64,000 bases of DNA. Source: Desulfomonile tiedjei (GTDB lineage: Bacteria > Desulfobacterota > Desulfomonilia > Desulfomonilales > Desulfomonilaceae). The stretch lies in assembly GCA_016218715.1 (NCBI GenBank), contig JACRDG010000068.1, forward strand, positions 1-64,000. The letters are read 5' to 3'. A program made the position numbers and the translations under genes. Of this stretch, positions 63,227 to 64,000 are shown piece by piece. Position 1 is the first letter of the stretch. Every line of letters begins with the position of its first letter. The notes under the pieces were generated by a model. The model had not been told where the DNA came from. It did no database searches and saw only the letters and a program-made list of their open reading frames with translations.

Positions 63227-63565
63227 ATGAAGTTCTGGCGGCTACCCCTGGATTCCGAAGTCCATTCTATACCTGTGGGACGAGTGCAGATAATAGAGAA
63301 CCGCTGCAAAGGGTGCGGGTTTTGCATCGAATTCTGTCCGAATGCCTGTTTGAAAGAGAGCAAACGCTTCAACGCAAAGGGGTATCATCCACCCGAACTC
63401 ATCTTCCAGGCTGAAGACTGCGTCAATTGCGGACTCTGCAGTCTGATTTGTCCTGAATTTGCCATCTTCACCGAACTTCAGGAAGCGAAAAAAATCACCG
63501 AGGACGACATACGCAAGGTGACCACCCGGTATTCGCGAAAGGACAAGCGATTCGCGAAACGGTGA
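63227..63565 (+). CDS. korD: 2-oxoacid:ferredoxin oxidoreductase delta-like subunit (2x[4Fe-4S] ferredoxin)
   Basis: 112 residues. Two complete ferredoxin motifs: CKGCGFCIEFCP (about 27-38) and CVNCGLCSLICP (about 65-76), each CxxCxxCxxxCP. A basic C-terminus follows. In KorDABC-type enzymes this subunit carries electrons from the thiamine-pyrophosphate site to ferredoxin. The next gene encodes the matching alpha subunit N-terminus, 142 bp downstream on the same strand, which supports the assignment over a generic ferredoxin. Confidence 0.88.
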   Translation: MKFWRLPLDSEVHSIPVGRVQIIENRCKGCGFCIEFCPNACLKESKRFNAKGYHPPELIFQAEDCVNCGLCSLICPEFAIFTELQEAKKITEDDIRKVTTRYSRKDKRFAKR

Positions 63566-63707
63566 ACCGGGTCAATCTGCGGCAGCGTCGAAGGCTTGGT
63601 TATCGGGACGTCGCCGTGTTTTGGCGCGACGCACCCATGACCGGATCTGCGACGAAGGATCGGTAGGTCCTCGACCATCCCGTACATCGCTATTGTTAGG
63701 GCATTGC

Positions 63708-64000
63708 ATGGCTGACAAACAGGTCTTGACCGGAGAGCATTTCGTTCATGGCGACGCGGCCTGCGCCGAAGGCGGAATAGCCGTTGGTTGCCGTTTCTTC
63801 GCAGGCTACCCGATCACCCCCGCGACCGAGGTCGCGGAACGAATGGCGCGGCGGCTTCCGCAGGTGGGAGGGGTCTACATCCAGATGGAGGACGAGATCG
63901 CGTCGATGGCTGCCATTCTCGGGGCTTCGTGGGGCGGCCTGAAGTCCATGACCTCGACCTCGGGGCCCGGTTTTTCCCTCATGATGGAGAATATCGGCCT
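63708..64000 (+). CDS. korA: 2-oxoacid:ferredoxin oxidoreductase alpha subunit, N-terminal part
   Basis: 97 codons are visible before the right edge. The start MADKQVLTGEHFVHGDAACA leads to the family phrases FFAGYPITPATEVAE, MEDEIASMAAILGASWGG and STSGPGFSLMMEN, the pyrimidine-binding domain of pyruvate/2-oxoglutarate ferredoxin oxidoreductases. Beta and gamma subunit genes are expected to the right. The enzyme converts a 2-oxo acid and CoA to acyl-CoA, CO2 and reduced ferredoxin, or the reverse. The choice between 2-oxoglutarate and another oxo acid cannot be made from this fragment. Confidence 0.9.
   Translation, partial: MADKQVLTGEHFVHGDAACAEGGIAVGCRFFAGYPITPATEVAERMARRLPQVGGVYIQMEDEIASMAAILGASWGGLKSMTSTSGPGFSLMMENIG

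Overview
The window is a GC-rich bacterial chromosome segment. Its gene content fits a strictly anaerobic deltaproteobacterium (Desulfobacterota, of syntrophic or sulfate-reducing type). The clues are a ferredoxin-dependent 2-oxoacid oxidoreductase at the right edge, four acyl-CoA dehydrogenases with a methylcrotonyl-CoA-type carboxylase, very many multi-domain sensor kinases, PilZ proteins and abundant palindromic intergenic repeats. The lineage is an inference; there is no rRNA, tRNA or other phylogenetic marker in the window.

Region by region. 1-24.9 kb is mainly signalling. A minus-strand operon runs sensor kinase > receiver > sigma-54 activator > DUF4062-TPR protein, the last running off the left edge. 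Next come a lone receiver, a large hybrid kinase with HPt domain, an exported ankyrin protein, a REC-PAS-kinase whose ATP site looks degenerate, a small HMA-like protein and a chemoreceptor. The pstSCAB phosphate-uptake operon follows, then two more kinases. 25-30 kb has a Cys-nucleophile alpha/beta hydrolase, a second ankyrin protein, a metallo-beta-lactamase-fold hydrolase and an acyl-CoA dehydrogenase. 30-36.6 kb is accessory: two proteins of a helical-module-plus-PilZ family, a methyltransferase, two membrane proteins, and a two-gene unit of a HigA-like regulator followed by a DUF4209 (HEPN-like) protein.

36.8-47.7 kb is a catabolic operon on the minus strand: TetR regulator, two acyl-CoA dehydrogenases, carboxyltransferase, biotin carboxylase, separate biotin carrier, enoyl-CoA hydratase, BKACE (DUF849) enzyme, MaoC-SCP2 fusion and a further acyl-CoA dehydrogenase. 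It resembles the leucine/isovalerate (liu) or acyclic terpenoid (atu) carboxylation pathways. However, the MCC alpha subunit is split by a palindromic repeat, and a BKACE enzyme sits where an HMG-CoA lyase would be expected. 47.9-63 kb is mixed: radical SAM/SPASM protein, antitoxin fragment, ankyrin protein with 11 repeats, asparagine synthase, TatC with a long charged tail, glycosyltransferase 39, ketopantoate reductase family protein, MFS transporter, nitroreductase and a third PilZ-module protein. At 63.2 kb a korDA-type operon begins and runs off the right edge.

Several families of short palindromic repeats occupy the intergenic spaces. The most interesting is a roughly 190-bp element with terminal inverted repeats and two internal hairpins, present in two copies (10.3 kb and 49.3 kb). 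No complete insertion sequence, CRISPR array or stable RNA gene was recognised.
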